A model generated the notes under the pieces. It was not told the origin of the DNA. It saw only the letters and a program-made list of their open reading frames with translations, and searched no databases. The translations under genes and the position numbers were made by a program. From assembly GCA_905373605.1 (NCBI GenBank), contig CAJPTO010000159.1, positions 1 to 7,492 on the forward strand: 7,492 nucleotides of DNA, written 5' to 3'. This stretch comes from an uncultured Prevotella sp. GTDB lineage: Bacteria > Bacteroidota > Bacteroidia > Bacteroidales > Bacteroidaceae. Position 1 is the first letter of the stretch. Every line of letters starts with the position of its first letter. Shown piece after piece: positions 5,700 to 7,492 of this stretch.

Positions 5700-6425
5700 A
5701 TGTTTTCATTACTTTCATCATTTTTCCACTCCATGTTAGGTGGGTATCGCATAGACAAAACCACCACACTGAGCGAGGAAAAACAGCGCAAGCTGCTTTT
5801 GAGTGGTGTTTTCTCTTCACAGAAAGGCGCATACATGAATGTGGTTAACACAGGGATGAACCGGGGAGAAAGGGAGCGGATGTTCGGCCAAGGCTGGAAC
5901 ATTACCGATAAATCTTCTGCAATAGATACGCTCGAATATCTGAAACACGCTGGCACACGCCGCTTTTTCCCCTTTGTGGTTGAGGCGTTAAAACTTAAAA
6001 ACAAAAAGGAAATACAGCAATACATCACCGAAAGTTTCGAAGACGAAGAGGATATGCAAGACTGTTGGGAGCAGGTTAAGTTTGCCTTTGAGTCTATCGA
6101 AGGCCTTATGAAGGTGCAGATTGTAAAGGATGAGGCCGACTTTGTGCGCATTGGTCCTGACGCTTGGGATGCGGGTAGGTTGGTTTTCATGGCGCGCTTG
6201 TGCTTTGAAGCGGGTTATATCACCGAGGAAGAGTTGTGGCAATATGTCGATGCCGCCGACAAAATAGCCCACCAAACGCTCACATCGTGGGAAGATTTCG
6301 GCAAAAGCTACATCCTTGGCCGCTGCTTGTGGTGTGGATTGGCCTATTATTTCGATGTGATGGTCGACCATGCCAAGTCGATGTACGCCAACCCGAAGAG
6401 CCCTTGGCAGCATATCTCGTTCTGA
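5700..6425 (+). CDS. DUF1266 family protein, first tandem copy
   Basis: The 241-residue protein matches the DUF1266 pattern known from E. coli YbeR and YbeU, whose function is unknown. Typical signatures are a W-x-I-x-D-x-x-S-A segment at 66-74, A-W-D-A-G-R-L-V-F-M-A-R at 155-166, the E-E-E-L-W helix at 176-180, and S-W-E-D-F-G-K-S-Y-I-L-G-R at 196-208, followed by a tryptophan at 211. There is no signal peptide or clear transmembrane helix. The first 12 residues are hydrophobic and could touch the membrane. The open frame extends upstream to 5625 without another ATG, which supports the ATG at 5700. The next gene encodes a paralogue that aligns from G-G-Y-R (residue 14) to S-P-W near the end. 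The gene ends in three consecutive TGA codons. No promoter box was found upstream. Confidence 0.8.
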   Translation: MFSLLSSFFHSMLGGYRIDKTTTLSEEKQRKLLLSGVFSSQKGAYMNVVNTGMNRGERERMFGQGWNITDKSSAIDTLEYLKHAGTRRFFPFVVEALKLKNKKEIQQYITESFEDEEDMQDCWEQVKFAFESIEGLMKVQIVKDEADFVRIGPDAWDAGRLVFMARLCFEAGYITEEELWQYVDAADKIAHQTLTSWEDFGKSYILGRCLWCGLAYYFDVMVDHAKSMYANPKSPWQHISF

Positions 6426-6460
6426 TGATGACCCCCACACACTAAACAACACACTAACTC

Positions 6461-6497
6461 AACCTTTGTTCGCTGTGCTTTATGGCCAACGAAGGTT
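6461..6497 (+). terminator. Hairpin between the two DUF1266 genes
   Basis: AACCTTTGTT (6461-6470) pairs with AACGAAGGTT (6488-6497), with one G-U pair, and the stem can extend by GCT/GGC inside the loop. It sits 36 bp after the first gene and 28 bp before the second. Only a short T-run follows, so it is more likely an attenuator or an mRNA stability element than an efficient terminator. No promoter box for the second gene is seen between it and the ATG. Confidence 0.4.
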
Positions 6498-6524
6498 TAT
6501 CATAATAATTTAAATAATACTTCA

Positions 6525-7424
6525 ATGAAAAAGAAAACACTTCTTAGTGTCTTGCTGATGCTTTTCCTTTTCGCGCAGCAAGCAGCAGCCATGCGATTTC
6601 GCATCAGAGTGCATGGCGACTCGTCCGGAGAACCCAGTCCATACATGTGGATAGTCTATGTAGTTGTAATTGCCATAGTCTTATTCGGGCTTTACACTTA
6701 CATCCCGAAAATCAAGTCCTTTTATTATATGATTGTTGGCGGCTTTCGTATGGATGCCAAAACAAAATTGAACGAGGACGAACAGCGCAAAATGCTTTTG
6801 AGTGCCCCTCTTTCACTTCAGGATAAGGCTGTTATGAACACCATTAAGACGGCTTTGTCTTTTGATGACTTGAATGATGAACTCAAAAGAATTTGGGAAA
6901 TCAAAAACCATGACTCGGCAATAGCGATGTTAAGCGAGCTTAAAATTGGGTGTACAAAAAGTTATATCCCACAAATAGTCGAGGTGCTTAAAGGAAACAA
7001 GCCTGTTGACCAATATCTTAACGACACTTTTGTGCTTGAAAAAGACATTGTAGCTTGTCGTCAGGAAATAGAATACGCCTCTAAGTCGTTTGATAAGTTG
7101 GTTAAACACGGAATTGTAAAAGACTTAGACGACTTCATGCATATTGGCGATGCAGGTTCGATAGCTTGTCATCTGGTTTATCTCGCTCGTAAGTGCTTCG
7201 AACTGGACTATATCAGCGAGGAAGAAATGTGGGAATATGTTAACTTTGCCGACGAAATAGCACATAAGTCGTACCATTCTTGGGAAGATTTTGGCAAGAG
7301 TACTTGCATCGGCTATGTTCTTAACGGAGGTGTAAGTTTCCAACTTAAGGCTCATATTGATGCTGTAAAGAAGCTGGTTGAGGATCCGAAGAGTCCTTGG
7401 AAGACTTTCCCTTTCGGTAATTAA
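6525..7424 (+). CDS. DUF1266 family protein with signal peptide and membrane anchor, second tandem copy
   Basis: The 299-residue protein is a paralogue of its upstream neighbour, joined to an N-terminal extension of about 58 residues. That extension holds a signal peptide (M-K-K-K-T, hydrophobic 6-17, A-Q-Q-A-A-A at 17-22), a short polar stretch, and a transmembrane helix at about 41-60. If the signal is cleaved, the helix would place the DUF1266 domain in the cytoplasm (N-out, C-in). The domain aligns from G-G-F-R (72-75) to D-P-K-S-P-W-K (288-293), with shared blocks E-Q-R-K, S-E-E-E-M-W-E-Y-V and S-W-E-D-F-G-K-S. Two signature sites of the first copy have changed: W-D-x-x-R is replaced by S-I-x-x-H at 212-216, and G-R becomes G-Y at 263-264. 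The domain may therefore have a different role or have lost one. No promoter of its own is seen, so it probably depends on readthrough. A GC-rich hairpin follows. Confidence 0.8.
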   Translation: MKKKTLLSVLLMLFLFAQQAAAMRFRIRVHGDSSGEPSPYMWIVYVVVIAIVLFGLYTYIPKIKSFYYMIVGGFRMDAKTKLNEDEQRKMLLSAPLSLQDKAVMNTIKTALSFDDLNDELKRIWEIKNHDSAIAMLSELKIGCTKSYIPQIVEVLKGNKPVDQYLNDTFVLEKDIVACRQEIEYASKSFDKLVKHGIVKDLDDFMHIGDAGSIACHLVYLARKCFELDYISEEEMWEYVNFADEIAHKSYHSWEDFGKSTCIGYVLNGGVSFQLKAHIDAVKKLVEDPKSPWKTFPFGN

Positions 7425-7464
7425 GCAGAATATACGCCAATTCGGGTTAAGAACCTGTTATTAT

Positions 7465-7487
7465 GCCAACTAGCGGTTGGCCCTTTT
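7465..7487 (+). terminator. Intrinsic terminator after the DUF1266 pair
   Basis: GCCAAC (7465-7470) pairs with GTTGGC (7476-7481) around a 5-nt loop, and CCTTTT follows. The hairpin starts 41 bp after the stop of the second DUF1266 gene and is placed to end that transcript. The stem is short but GC-rich and the T-run has only four bases. Confidence 0.6.
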
Positions 7488-7492
7488 GTAGG

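Noticed and set aside
5633..6190. 185-codon minus-strand frame opposite the first DUF1266 gene
   Set aside because: The plus-strand frame has DUF1266 motifs and a paralogue next door, so the minus frame is a shadow.

Overview
The window looks like a chromosomal segment from a strict or facultative anaerobe of the Bacteroidota, most likely Prevotellaceae. The reasons are promoter-like TAnnTTTG boxes in front of genes, the absence of clear Shine-Dalgarno sequences, signal peptides ending in Ala-Gln, an oxygen-sensitive class III ribonucleotide reductase, and a small membrane protein with the FxVPxGYF...LP signature common beside ECF sigma factors in this phylum. The genus is inferred from these traits and was not tested by any search.

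Left part, minus strand (1-2832): nrdD (anaerobic ribonucleoside-triphosphate reductase, complete) is followed by nrdG (its radical-SAM activase, cut by the left window edge). Together they make deoxyribonucleotides without oxygen. The gap between them is largely filled by degenerate 8-bp tandem repeats. Upstream of nrdD lie a TAnnTTTG promoter box and two small palindromes, and then a strong hairpin terminator that separates the operon from the genes before it.

Middle part, minus strand (3086-3958): two small genes 6 bp apart encode a single-pass membrane protein resembling anti-sigma factors and a secreted helical protein resembling Spy/CpxP. The ECF sigma factor gene that usually precedes such a pair is not in the window.

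Gene-poor interval (3959-4607): 649 bp without a convincing gene. It contains a GC-rich block closed by an 11-bp perfect inverted repeat with several nested hairpins, a further hairpin beside it, and an unusually long stop-free frame (158 codons) lacking an early ATG. It may be a dispersed repeat or a structured RNA.

Right part, plus strand (4608-7492): a secreted M48-type zinc metalloprotease is followed by an inverted-repeat-bounded, MITE-like spacer. Two tandem paralogues of the DUF1266 family come next. The first has no signal peptide. The second has gained a signal peptide plus a transmembrane anchor and has lost motif residues present in the first. A GC-rich hairpin with a T-run ends this group. 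No complete novel system is evident. The best leads are the structured block at 4053-4267 and the divergent DUF1266 pair.
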